From: Klebsormidium nitens
Taxonomy: Eukaryota > Streptophyta > Klebsormidiophyceae > Klebsormidiales > Klebsormidiaceae
DNA: 64,000 bases
Direction: 5' to 3'
Assembly (NCBI GenBank): GCA_000708835.1
Contig: DF237102.1
Location: forward strand, 8,044 to 72,043
Shown here: positions 35,001 through 46,376 of the stretch, piece by piece
Layout of the letters: each line of letters starts with the position of its first letter
How positions within the stretch are numbered: position 1 is the stretch's first letter
The notes under the pieces: model-generated
What the model was told of the DNA's origin: nothing
What the model saw: the letters and a program-made list of their open reading frames with translations, nothing else
Databases searched by the model: none
Made by a program: the position numbers and the translations under genes

Positions 35001-38000
35001 CAAAGGAAACCAGGCCAGAGTATGTCGACCTTGATCACTTTGCTTCTTAATGGAAAGGATTTCTTGGTCCCCACAGCCTTTACGCCTGTTCTGAAGGCCT
35101 CAAAAAGCTCTTGCCACTTGAAACGAAAGCACGCTTCCGAGTTCTTCGAAGGTTCCAATAATATGCGTGACAGAGAAAGTCTGAGCGTGGCCGTCGAGAT
35201 ATTGCCGATACCCCTGCCGCCGCGCGGTTGAAGATGCGGCGGAAAGTGATACCTTGCGTCCCGGAGAAAGGCGACTTATTCGTCTCCTACAAGTTTGCCA
35301 GCTTGCAAGCAAAGCAAGTGAACACATTTTACAAGAAGGCAGTAGAACGCGGTTTTGAACTATTGAAACCCTTGAGCATCGTCTTCTGTGGACGATTCAG
35401 CCAGCTGCCCTGCAAAGTCGCTGCCCTTATCTTTTCCTCCTGTACCTGACTCAATTTCCGCTTGGCATTCCGCCGGAGCTGACACGGGTTCCGTCTTCAT
35501 GGCGTTCAGTCGACGGCGTCGAACAAGCTGGCGGGCGGAGGCGCGGTCGCGGTACTTGGCGGCGGAGCCCTCTTCAAAAGCTGCGTCTTTGAGGAGAATC
35601 AAGCATCCGGTGCAATGGTGAGGGCAGTCTCAAAGTTTCCGGTTGGCATATCAGACCATCTACTGGTTTCAACTAGATGAGCGATAAGTAAAGCTGGGAG
35701 ATATGAGCTGAAAAGTCGAAGTGATAGGGTCGAAAATGAAGATCCCTATGGACGACGACAACCCCACTTGTTTACGAATGTGCGGCAACGACGGCTGAGC
35801 CGCATAGTGACAGGGCCGTTGACTCGGTTCAAACCCGTTTGCGCTTTCTTTGCCAAGAATCTTCTCATACGTGGAAAGAAAAGGTCAGCAATCAGCTGGG
35901 CTTAGTGGTCGTTTCGTTTCCTTGCAAAAGTTCGCAAAGTACAAAGCTCACGAGAACTTGGTTTTGTGTGTAGGGCCGTTCCAACGGAGGCGCTCTGCTG
36001 GTTATGGGCGACGCGAACGACGGGTGCCCCAGCGGAACGGCCGTTCTTGAGAACAGTGTCCTTGCTAGCAACAAGGCGCAGGTGAGCGGTGCACCTATTC
36101 TGAATTACGTCCTTGAAACAAGCAGCTACGAAGAAGTTATGAGACCGAAATAACCCAAGTCTTATGATAGAATCGGTCTATAACCCTTAGGAGCGTGTTC
36201 CTACGAATGTCCTTTGTTAAATGGACCGACGTTTCAGTGGGTTTTGCAGATCTCTCCCTTGCACATGCTGAACCGGCCGCTTTTTCGACAGCCCTTCGCC
36301 ATAGATGCATTCGGAAAAGGGGCAATTTTCAAATCTTCTCGCTAAACAGCGAACTTTCAAAGTGAGAAAATCAACTGATGAACAGAAAATTTCTCGTGTT
36401 CAAGCTGGTCATAAGTCAGAATTGTTCGTTCACAGGATTACGGAGGCGCCGTGTACGTCGGCGAAGGCGGCCTCGCCTATTTGGTCTCGACGCAGTTCAG
36501 CGGCAACAGCGCCGGCGCGCCCGCGCCCACGAGCGCGCGCGCGGGCGGCGCGGTCGCGGTCCAGGGCGGGCGCGCGTTCTTCGACGCCGCGGTCTTCACC
36601 GCAAACGCCGATCAGGTGAGCAGCTCGAGATCGTCTTTGAGACAAGTGATACAGGAGTTTTTCCTCTGGGCGCTCAATCTACTGATCGAGTGTATGAGAC
36701 CCCTCGAGATTGCATCAGTCGAAAGCAAGAGACAAGCCCTGATATGGTGGGATACCAGTTGATAGGGACGGTTGCAGCGAACAGGGAACAACTCTCCTTT
36801 TTGTGGACTCCTATGAAATAGCCTAAAGAAGTGTTCCGACGTGGGACGTTAGCAACGAAGGGCTCAGACAAAGCACTCACCGGTCCTTAGCAGGCTCTAG
36901 CTCAGCTTTTCAAACTCATAAGAAGCGAGAATGAAAGACATTACGAACTCATCTGGAAGACAAGGAGGAAGAAATCTTCATAGATATCTGAAACGAAGTG
37001 TAACAAGAACAAACGGTTCCGACTGATGCAGGTCGGCGCCAACCACGTCCACGTGGACGGCCCCGGCAGTCGCGCGGCCTTCTCCCCGATCGCTCCCCCC
37101 TCCGTGACGTCATCCAACCAGGGCGTGACGTCATCTCGGAGTACCTGCAAGCCGCCCCCCTGCCTGATGACCTCTCCCTCTCCCTTCCCACAAAATTCCC
37201 CGTCACCGTCACCGCAGACGTCACCAACCCCATCGCCGCTGACGTCAGTTTCGCCCTCTCCGGGGTCATCCCCCTCTCCCTCTCCCTCTGCTTCGCCTCC
37301 CCCGGGGACCTCCCCCGAACCCTCTCCTTCCTCTCCGCCGCTGACGTCACCGTCCCCGTCACCGCTGACGCCACCTTCGCCGTCAGCTTCACCAAACCCG
37401 GAGGGATCCCCCGAGCCCTCTCCGTCTGCTTCGCCGTATCCGGAGGGATCCCCCGAGCCCTCTCCTTCTGCGTCGCCCAACCCGGAGGGATCCCCCGAGC
37501 CGTCCCCTTCTTCCTGGCCAACGCTGTCACCTCCTCCTGAAAAGATCGTCATCCCAAGCCCGTCTTCTTCGCCAGTGCCCGAGCCATCAGGTATTAATAG
37601 AGGCCACTTAACTTCACCTTGATTCCAAACGATTTTGCACTCTTCAAATTTGAAGCCCAAGTAAGGCGAGCTTTGAACTCACAGGTTTCACCTGAAAGAG
37701 AGAAGGCTTGATATGCTTGTGACTGCTGCTTCGGTTTGCGTTTGCGCATTTTCAATCCCCTGCACTCCATCATCCTTCGTTACGTTTGTTGGAACTTTCT
37801 AAATCTCTCGGAACAGCACGGGAGAAGTGTTTGTTCCTGTCTCCACCTCTCTGTACATTCTTCTTGGAACCATGTCGGAACACTTTTGAAACACCGACTC
37901 ATTTACTGCCCCAATTTCCGCCCTTCAAGGCTCAGGCAGCCTAGTATTCTGATCATCTCAGGTCATCTTATGATGCCACGCCTTCAGAAAGTTTCACGTG

Positions 38001-41000
38001 TGTTATGGTCCAAGACTTTTTTTGCCTGGTTGAAAGGAACCCAGGGGACTCTGAAGATTTTAAGCTAAGAGACGCATGTTCCTTTATTGACCCCAGTTTT
38101 ACGTGTCAAAGCCTAGACTCTTCGAACGTGGGCATCTACTACATGTCGGTCAAAATTTCGTCGACCTTCCCCAGACCTTGTCCTGATAACGAACGCAAAC
38201 TTAGCTTTTACCCACCAATAACCCACTTTCCAGGCTCCCCGTCACTACCCCCCGGCGCGTCTCCATCCCCTCAACCGAGCGCCTCCCCCGAGCTCCCCCC
38301 CTGCTCCCCGCCCCAGTACCTACAGGGTTACGGCTGGGTTTACCCCGACACCACTAACTGCATTCCTAACCCCTCCCCGTCGGCGTCCCCGGCCACTTCC
38401 CCCGGTCTCTCTCCCAGTCTTCCCCCGTGCGACCCGCCCGAGTTCCAGGAGGGTTACGGCTGGGTTTACCCGGAAACAGATAATTGCGTTCCCCAAACCC
38501 CAAACCCCTCCCCTTCAGGGTCCCCGGTAGCTTCCCCCGGGCAATCTTTGCCCCCCTGCCCGCCCCCTCGTTATAACGAGGGTTACGGCTGGGTTTACCC
38601 GACCGCCAGGGACTGCATCCCGCAGGCCCCGGGGGGATCCCCCTCCCCGGTCCCTTCCCCCAACCTGCCCCCGTGCGCCCCGCCCCGGTACCAACCGGGT
38701 TACGGCTGGGTTATGCCTGACCCCGCTAACTGCATTCCGTCCAACCCTTTGACGTCCCCCGGTACCTACTTCCCCGAGGCGTCTCCGTCCGCTCGTCCCA
38801 TGCATATGCCTTCCCGGTCTCCTAATCCGGGCGGTTACCCGAGTGGAATACCTAACCCGGGTACTTCACCAAACCCCGGCAATATGCCTTATCCGGGCGG
38901 GTTACCTAACCCGGGTGGGGCACCTAACCCGGGTGGTTCGACTAACCCGGGCGGTCTGCCGCCATGCCCACCCCCCGTCTTCGACGCGCGCGTCGGTTGG
39001 CTGTACCCCGACCCAACCAAGTGCCAACCAAATACCAACCCTACTGGTAAGAGACAGCTTGAGGTTAGAGGTTTGTACCGTTCACATGCATAAGAATTAA
39101 AGACGTACTTAAGACGGCCAAGAGAATGCTTCTGTTCTCGCCGACCCACCAACTTCGACCGGTTCGCTCTCTGATTCCAGAATTACGGTTAGATTACGAC
39201 GTAGGAGCCGTCTTCGCATGTTGTTTTCATGGTTCGCCTTTGAAAGACTCATGTAGAACGCAAACGGCGACATCAGGATAGACCTGGGATAAGAGCGAGT
39301 AGGATCGGTTGTTGAAAAGCTTTTTGTTGGGCTTATGGGCTGCACATCCTTGCCAATGCTGAAAGGGTCCGATGCAAATTAGATGAATCCTGCGCCTCCG
39401 ATATTCTGAGGTGCCTCTGCTCTTTGTCGAAAAGCACTAGTCACTACAACAATCCGGAATTCGAAAGAGCGGAGACCAAGCTACATAAGGATCAGAACAC
39501 ATTTGATCGGAGAGACGCGCTATCTGCAGGCACCCCCAACAATTGGTACCCTGGAATGCCCGGCGGTTTCAACAACCCTCCGGCCATGTACCCCAACTAT
39601 GGGCTGCCCCAGTACCCGCAGCAACCGGGGTACAACTACCGGGCAACCCATCACGGTAGATTCTCCGTTCACGCCCTTTTCCGTTCCACTTCGATTGATT
39701 GGCCGAGTAGATCCGTCACAGCATTGACTATCCAGACCGTTGCTGCATAAGCAATTTGAACAAGTCTGTGAACCGCGGTGCAATCTGATCCTCTTATCCC
39801 TTGTAAAGAAAGTGTATTCTAAATCGGCTTCATCAGTTTGAGAGAATACCTCACTCCGTCTTTGACCCCCTTCATAACCCTCGTCTAACCCCTGTCGTTA
39901 ACCCCCTCCTAGACCACTCGCGCGGTCATCGCCACCGGTCAGACTCCGAAGGCGGCGACGGACAGATCGTAATCAACATCGAGGAGAATTTCAACGGTGG
40001 TGATGCCCGGGAGAGCCGTACCGGCTGGGATGAAAACGACGAGTACCAGCAGTCCGGGCCCCGATATGGGGGCGCCGGGCAATACGGCGGGCCGGGAGTT
40101 AACCTCCAGGGTTTTTGGCCCGGTAACCAGGGTTACGGTGCCGGGTTTGGCCAGAACTGGCCGGGTCAAGCGAACTGGGGGCCCGGGTCTCTGGTGGAGT
40201 TCCCCTCCAGTACCAATCCTACCGGTCACGGTAAGGAGTGTTAACATTCGAACTCCGCGCTAATGTTTCTCCGCGCTGTTATATAACCTTCTCGAGAATA
40301 AGGCATTCCTAGCTGATTCAATGACTTTGCATTGCAGTCCAGAGGAATGAAGCAAAGCCGAAGCCAAGCTTGTTGCCTGTCCAAGTGAACTCTGCGTTCG
40401 CTCGATATGCACAAGAGTTCGTCGTGGCATACTCCGGATCTTTGAGTTAGCCGTATGAGGTGATACCTCAGGATGAAGCACCTACGATCAGCGAGATACA
40501 CAGAAGAATTAGATTCACTCTTTGGAAAACGAGACCCTGGAAGGCGTCAAGAGAACCGCAACAACTGCTTCTGCATCTTAGACTCATCCGCTGAAACTGC
40601 CCACGCTATCGTTGCAGGACACAACAACGAAATGCGCGAGGAGCCCGCGCGCGAGCAGCCCGAGCGCGAGCCGGAGCGCGCGGACTTCCGGCAGCTGAGC
40701 TCCCGCGACGTGGAGCTGTTCAAGGCGGGGATGGAGTACGGGCGGCAGATCGGGAGCGGAAACAGGCAGCCGGAGTGAGCCGCTGCCGCTGCCGCTGAAT
40801 TCCTTTTCTTTTTCGATATCCTCACAGTCGAGACTAGAAAACCTCGACTGGTCGACCAACACACGTCGAAAAACAACAGACGCGCTGTCGAGGTTTTCTG
40901 GAAGTTTTGGTAGGTTCTTAATGATCGCAATTTTGCGGTTTGTCTCCAACCGGCAATTTTGTGAAAATAGTCTAGGACGTAAAGCGGAGACGTAGACACA

Positions 41001-44000
41001 AAGATGCACGTGATCGAAATCAAAAAAAAAATCTCGCAGTCCGTTCGATCCCGATCCGAATGTAAACAGTCGTCTCACAGATGCCCTTTCGAACACACTT
41101 GACGCGCCGCGTCAGCCGGAGTATAATACGCTTCTGCTGAACTCGCCTCGCCTTGCTCTGCGTATGGTTTCCGGTTCGAAGTTGACACGAAGCCTACCTT
41201 CACGAGAGCATCCGCAAACCGCAGTTGTAAGTGCGTCTGTTCTATTTCCAGCTTGCAAATTCTAAAATAACCTTGCTTTCTCTGTTTGAAGGAACCCTCA
41301 TGCCGAGGGACGCAACCCGGACCAGCCAAGCACCCCGGAGGGATCCCCCGAGCACGACACAGAAACAGAGTATCATGCGGACCGTTCCAGCAGCCCGGAG
41401 GAGCCCTCCGAGCCCGTGGCAAGACACGAGGATGTGTCAGAGTATCACCTTGAGAACGCTGACGGACCGGTTGACACTCAGAACGCTTACGCGGAGCCGC
41501 AAGAGCACCGAGACGAAGAGTCGGGACACGCAAACGGTGACGAGCACGAGAGCCCGGTAGAGCAAACCGAGCAGTATTCCGAAGGACGCGAGGAACGGGA
41601 AGAGCATACGGAGCAAGCGTACGGAAACGAGGAGCATGACGAGCGGATGCGGACACCGGAACCGGAACAGGAATACGCACCGGAGCCAACGCCGGAACCT
41701 ACACCGGAACCTACACCGGAACCCACTGAATACACGCCGGAAACGAAACCGGACCCGACACCGGAACCGACGCCGGAACGGACGCCGAGCCCGACTGCAG
41801 CGCCCACACCCGCGCCCACGAAAGCGGCTGTAACGCTGAAGCCATCTGTCTGGCCAGCGTTACAGTCGAAGGACGGGAAGCCGATCGCGATCGAGGCTGC
41901 AACGGGCCAGAACCTGAACGTTCTGTCGTGTTCCGCTCTGCAAGCGAATGTGCACCTGACGAACGGAAAGGACGGAACGCTGGTAAGCGAAAATTCTCGC
42001 CTTGCCTTCTAATTTGTAAGCTCTAACTTTTGATAAGGTACGGGAACAAAGTAGGCGGACTTTATTGAACTCCAAAAAATGTGTATCTCGCTGAGCCGGG
42101 GAAATCATGTATCGTTCGAGGATGAGCAATTCCTCTCCAAAGTATGAAAATCACTCTGTTTGTCAGGATGTATCCCTTTGTGCTGTCTTTCCTGTGCAAA
42201 TTACACTTCTTCCACGCACGCTTCTATTTGGCCAACCACTACAGTCTTTCAGCCTTCCTGTGACGTGTTGCTCCGATGGGCACCCGTGAATGGATTTCAT
42301 TGCACGCTTTCTCGGGTGATTTTTCAATGATTATATTACAGGGTCCGACGTCCCGAAGATTATCTTACCTCCTTGAAGAGAACCCGTACAGACACAACAA
42401 GTCTTCTGGTGGTCTTGCTACCTTTCTCCTGTAACCTTGACGGCTGTGAGACTATCTCTGGAAAAGGTTCTTATCCACACAAACCGTTCTCGCTTTCTGC
42501 GCGAGCAGTGCACAACAAATCGAACCAGAAGAATTCTCACCATGTCACTTTTGAAATTCCCACACCAGGAACAAGCAGCATGTCATCTCTTACGAGCAAA
42601 TTCGATTCAAAAAGCTCACGCCTCTCGGCGCTTTTCCTTCTTGCCCGCAGTACATCGACAAAGTGGGCGTCACCTTCAAGTGGCAGAAGATCCAGGTCGA
42701 CGCCGCGAGCACCGCGGCCGCGCGCGCGCAGCGCTTCTACGGCAAGCTGACGACACCGAACGTAAGCCCATCTGCCCCGTCCTATTTCTTTCCGCTGATG
42801 AGACAGCAAAGTTCACATCTTTTCAGGGTTTCCGTCAGTAAGCGATCAAGGGTGCCGGTTGGAAAACTCGTCTAAAATCGATAAAGGGCAAGTAACAACT
42901 TGCAGTGACTCCCAGCACAGCTGCCCTGTTTCCAGCAACTCCTTGATGACGTAGAGTGAGGCACCTACCTCACAATAGGACAAGTCATATTTCGCTGGGC
43001 GGACAAGACATTGATGACACTGGTGGCGGACCCGTCGATTTGAGGCCCTGTTGACTAAAAGCGTGATGGTCTGATTCAGAATGGAAGCCTTCAAACATAT
43101 GACCAAAATACCTAAAAGATAACCCAACAAGATACCTGCTCTGCACCTGTACCCATCCTAAACCGCCAAGTAACTCCAACGTTACCAGGCTGGCGAGCTG
43201 ATTTTCCTTCGGCTATCATTCCGGATGTATACCCTCTTTTTAGTTCAAAATAGATATCTGCGTTTCTCCTCTCAACGTATCAGCATGCGTGCAATTGAGT
43301 AACATTCGAGCGCTAACGTTCAACAACTTACCTGCACTCCAATTTCAGAGGCCCCTGCTGGATCGCCAGCGCCGCTACTTCTTCAACGGAATGACCGTCG
43401 ACCGGAGCGGAAACGAAGTATACGTGGCCGTCAACGACAGCCCAGTGCTCCACATCCAGATCGTTCCGTCCGGCGCTTCCGCCACCGGACCCTTCCTGGA
43501 TTATGTAAGACCGGAAACTTTCGATTTGACTACATAAGGATGCAACATTTGCAGTGCTGATTTTTAGATGAGGTCCCTCCTCTAATCGGCTTTTCGCCCT
43601 CTTACGACTGCTCTGCAGAAGCGCTGCTCGTCGAGTAATCTTGGCTGCAGCTGCCTGATCAGTCTCCTGCATTCAAATCAGAGCTTATTTGCAACGAGGT
43701 GGTCCGCACCTCGATCTAACCCGGTTGTTCATCGCTGAGCTCCTTGTAGACAGTTCTACCTAGCCCTGACATAACCTAGGTGTTCATCGACAAGTTTCTT
43801 GCAGACGATTCGAGGTAGCCTCGACTCAAGCGGCGTGCTCATTGATGGATACCTTGTAGACGAAGTAGTTAGCCCCGAATGCCGGCAGTCTAACCTCCTT
43901 GGACCGCGGGCTACATTCCGCTGATTCCTATCCAAATGCTTCCCACCTGCAGCTCATCGTGCAAGTGTTGGGCGTCCCTGCTGGCGACACGTGTCACGGC

Positions 44001-44652
44001 CTGATTGGCCAGACGTTCGTTCCTGGCCACGGTGATCGGGTGGACGGCTCGCCGGCGGACTACCTCGCTGACGATGTGCTGAGCACGACTGGGGCTTACT
44101 CCCGGTTCCAAGTGAGTGGGCGCAAATCAGTCCTTCCAGAATGGGGAAAGCTGCGCTTTATGCCTCTAAATCGAAACCTTGGAATAGAGGTCGGAGAAGC
44201 TACGGTTTTTCGGACTAGATCCTGAACTTGGACTACAAGTTGGGAAGTTAGGGTATATGTGTCTGGATTAGAAAGTTTGGACTGCGAACTGGCAAACCGG
44301 TGAAGCTCCTCAATCGAACGATGACTAGAGCATGACTCGACTAGGCCCTTCCGTCATATCTTGAGCGAATGTTCTCACGCTTCCCCTCAGGCTTTGCTGC
44401 TCTCCGCTTCTCAATGCCTCTTAACGAATCTTGGATGTTCTTTTCTCGTGCACGGTCAGTGGTCTCAGGCTCTCGGAACCTCGCAATAAACCCGTGATGT
44501 CCCTACATGTCCTCTTTGCTGCTTTCCACTCTTTGATATTGACGCTCTATTGATCCTGGATTGCGATTTTTCTCGTGCAGGGTCAGTGGTATCAGGCTCT
44601 CGGAATCTCGCCTGCCCCGGGCGCTGTTAGCCCCACCTCGAGCCCACACTAG
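26064..44652 (+). CDS. Giant secreted modular wall/matrix protein, 19 exons, ~2,957 residues
   Basis: Exons: 26064-26157, 27475-29994, 30878-31452, 32278-32374, 32669-34617 (contains the gap), 34939-35019, 35510-35617, 35974-36081, 36436-36615, 37032-37590, 38234-39046, 39530-39655, 39913-40230, 40618-40774, 41292-41982, 42651-42761, 43349-43504, 43953-44111, 44581-44652. All borders are GT/AG and all phases agree. Exon 1 encodes a signal peptide (LPLGLLLLCLLVIAG). Then come YxxPExTK repeats (residues 32-871), a Cys domain (872-1095), NPPT repeats, a beta-helix (about 1650-1920), Ser-Pro repeats (to 2090), five GYGWVYP modules (2107-2360), Gly/Asn/acidic stretches, EPTP repeats and a root-cap-like C-terminus (about 2750-2957). 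There is no membrane anchor after the signal peptide. A structural wall protein with possible Tyr cross-links is inferred. The least certain join is exon 14 to 15, where a stop overlaps the donor. Two adjacent genes split there is the alternative. Confidence 0.75.
27600..29870 (+). repeat. Y-x-x-P-E-x-T-K repeat array (exon 2 of the giant gene)
   Basis: About 75-80 units in three registers. First, alternating 9-mers YKAPEATKA / YQEPERTQA (27600-28380, effectively a 54-bp unit). Second, 9-mers YGNPEPTKG (28382-29155, 27 bp). Third, 10-mers YGDKPESTKG (29155-29815, 30 bp). Each unit has one Tyr, one or two Pro, one Thr and one Lys or Arg. There is no SPPPP, so this is not a classical extensin. 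The very regular Tyr spacing suggests cross-linking. Long antisense frames here are repeat shadows. Confidence 0.9.
32690..34300 (+). repeat. NPPT repeat region interrupted by assembly gap
   Basis: Runs of N-P-P-T, with NPPGTPT spacers, encode a Pro/Thr/Asn-rich rod. On the right flank the higher-order unit is 19 residues (57 bp): NPPGTPT plus three NPPT-type tetrads. Isolated and paired prolines next to Thr suit hydroxyproline or O-glycan modification. Confidence 0.9.
33183..34064. other. Assembly gap, 882 N
   Basis: A run of 882 N inside the NPPT array. 882 is divisible by three and the flanking frames agree at nominal length. The right edge, however, reads CGCCCACAATCC where the repeat predicts CGCCCACCAATCC, so one base is probably missing at the contig end. 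The true repeat number is unknown. Confidence 0.98.
34320..37090 (+). other. Beta-helix region of the giant protein (end of exon 5 to start of exon 10)
   Basis: After a Cys-containing lead (CKPDFVCSFL, CGATLVGDVQL) comes GLYLQSVIIQGG. Successive GGAV turns then follow, each near an F-x-x-N motif: GGAVTVGCGG...FKGNQA, GGGAVAVLGGG...FEENQA, GGALLVMGD...LASNKA, GGAVYVGEGG...FSGNSA, GGAVAVQGG...FTANAD. The GGA(I/V) plus FxxN spacing is the pattern of right-handed parallel beta-helices of the pectate-lyase/PMP type. Most coils match single exons (exons 6-9), so the domain could grow by exon duplication. No catalytic residues are identifiable. Confidence 0.65.
37150..37590 (+). repeat. Ser-Pro / arabinogalactan-like repeats in exon 10
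   Basis: SPSP dipeptides alternate with a near-14-residue unit PNPEGSPEPSPSAS, present about three to four times in near-identical form (a GGAGGGATCCCCCGAGCC word recurs near 37391, 37441 and 37482). Non-contiguous SP and TP motifs are classic arabinogalactan attachment sites. Several TGACGTCA octamers are embedded in the coding sequence. Confidence 0.85.
38280..39046 (+). repeat. Five two-Cys GYGWVYP modules plus NPGG repeats in exon 11
   Basis: Five copies of LPPC-x-PP-x-(Y/F)-x-x-GYGWVYPD-x-x-NC-(I/V)P, about 24 residues each. They are joined by Ser-Pro linkers and start near 38290, 38420, 38550, 38670 and 38955. The fifth reads ARVGWLYPDPTKC. The spacing between the two Cys is constant, so each unit may form one small disulfide-closed turn. 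Between units 4 and 5 lies an NPGG-rich linker. I do not recognise this module from any named family. Confidence 0.85.
40836..40899. repeat. Inverted repeat with 13-bp perfect arms in intron 14
   Basis: AGAAAACCTCGAC (40836-40848) and GTCGAGGTTTTCT (40887-40899) are exact reverse complements around a 38-nt loop. They lie about 60 nt after the exon 14 donor/stop overlap, so the hairpin could affect splicing or 3'-end formation there. Confidence 0.8.
41840..44652 (+). other. Root-cap-like C-terminal domain of the giant protein (exons 15-19)
   Basis: After the EPTPEPTP stretch the frame gives LQSKDGKPIAIEAATG, VGVTFKWQKIQVDAAS, FFNGMTVDRSGNEVYVAV, HIQIVPSG and CHGLIGQTFVPGHGDRV...YSRF. This matches, in order, the plan of plant root-cap / LEA-related proteins (PF06830-type). 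There a Pro-rich N-terminus precedes a vWD-like fold ending in a VLGQTY...RF block. The last exon adds a short tail (GQWYQALGISPAPG) and the stop at 44650-44652. The match is by motif order only. Confidence 0.5.
44425..44640 (+). repeat. Tandem copy of the last-exon acceptor, 127 bp apart
   Basis: TCTCGTGCAGGGTCAGTGG (used acceptor, exon from 44581) is preceded 127 bp upstream by TCTCGTGCACGGTCAGTGG. It is followed in both cases by TCAGGCTCTCGGAA(C/T)CTCGC. The upstream copy has AC in place of AG and would end at an early TAA, so it is presumably silent. Confidence 0.85.
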
Positions 44653-46376
44653 TTGCCCGGGACAAGCGCCCGGTGGGCGATTGACTGAGACCAGCACCTT
44701 CTAATTCTGGAAGGATTCGGGGGCAGCACAGCGTTAACCAAGAGATCAGCATAGACCAAGCTTGGTTTGTGGTTGGTTAAGTGCCCGTATAAAAGGGAGA
44801 ACGTGGTTCTTGTCTGATTCGATACCCAGATCTGGTTAAGGGCACGAGCTTCTTGCGCGAGTTCCCGCATGGCAAGGCGTTAATTCCGAAGCTAGTTTAG
44901 AGCCTCCGTTTTTCAATCACTCGAAGCCTTTCGTAGGGTAAGCTGAGCGGCCGTTTTATTGAGTTGACGTTTCTAGACTTTGAGCTAGCGTATCAGATAG
45001 TTTGAGTTGAGAACTGTTAAAGTGTAGAGATTCGCATCGCGCTACACGGGAGATCAGCATAGCTTCGCATAGAATAGAGCTGAGAATGTATGCTCTCACT
45101 GATTAGATGTGTTGGAGCCGCTTAGACGGATTCATAAAGTTGACAGTCGACTGCCTGCTCTTTTGAAAGGCCCGGTAATGGATAAAGACCGGGAATGAGC
45201 CCAATACCTTTTAGACCTACCGATTGCCTGATTTGGATGGTAGTTGTGTGTATGCACTCAAGAGGTCCCGTTCGCGAGTGCCGCAGCGCAAGAGACAGTG
45301 CCGAACAGAGGTGCTCGACAGTCGTCCAGACTTTGATGAACAGATGTTCGAAGAACTCGACGCCGAAGCAGACGCATAATTGACATACTTTCTTTTACGG
45401 ACCTTGGCAGTACTACGAGCCTTCAAGCAACTGCTGACAACATGAAGACTATAGCGCAGATGTATCATGTATATGAATACGCCACGTGGGCAAAGCCATT
45501 TGCGGTGAGGCCTTGAGAAGCAATAATTCAAATCGCCTCAAATGACCGCAACGGAAACCAACGGTCATGCCAATGTACTTCGACCCATGCAATTCGGACA
45601 CGGAGATTCCACTCAGTAGCTGTAAAGGCAGCCATACATCGTTTGATGTAGGTGCTTGCACAAGCACCTATATCAATCAGTCACGCGCCGGCAGCAAGAC
45701 CCAGAATGATGCTCGTACGTCTGAGAGACTCTAGCTCTGTGCGGGCCCGGCAAACAGTGCAAGTATGAAGTTGGAACCGGGTCAGCACTGCGGTACTAGA
45801 TGCTCGGCGGATCCTCGGTATCGGACTGTTGCACGCGACGTGATTTGAAGTTTGGATCAGCGGGTCGACTTTACTGAGGTACAATCTGCCAGGGCCAAAA
45901 ATGTCGAGGGAAAGGTATCGTTGCTTGAAAAATACATTCAAAAGCTACTACATACAAAAGTTGAAAAGTTGAGAGGCCTAGCCTCTTGCCTGTGTGCTGG
46001 TTATTTGATGGTACTAACCTCGTATTGTGCAAGGCATCCGGATTCAGCTGTACAAGAACTGCGTAAAGCATGTCGCGCTACTTCTACTGCAGGCCCTAAC
46101 CGCGAGATTTTAATGAAGATCGGTAACGTATAGCCGATGCAAGGTCTGTCCGAGTGCGGGTACTTACAAGCCGTCATCTTTCCAGATCAATCGAGACCTG
46201 TGCAAAAGCCACTTATCTTACTAGGCAAAGTAAAAGTAAGAGACGGACGTGTTTTCTTTCACGGGTAATTAATGCTGTCACGTGTCTCTGGCTCGGCGCT
46301 TGGCAGCTTGATCCTTAAACGTGAAGATCGTACGCCACGCTGCGAACCTGACCCGACCGACGGTAACGAAGTTCCC
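44653..46376. other. Intergenic region between convergent genes, with a short palindrome
   Basis: About 1.7 kb between the stop of the giant gene (+) and the stop of the next gene (-). TAGGTGCTTG and CAAGCACCTA (45649-45670) form a 10-bp hairpin with a 2-base loop. No gene is supported; short open frames here lack splice partners or motifs. Confidence 0.5.

Noticed and set aside
40547-41096. Minus-strand frames of 158 and 170 codons
   Set aside because: Antisense to exon 14 and intron 14, with no splice partners or motifs.
41080-41215. Open plus stretch after an acceptor-like CTCACAG (peptide ALSNTLDAPRQPEYN)
   Set aside because: Its phase fits neither exon 14 nor the exon at 41292, and its end does not join the next exon, so it was left in intron 14.
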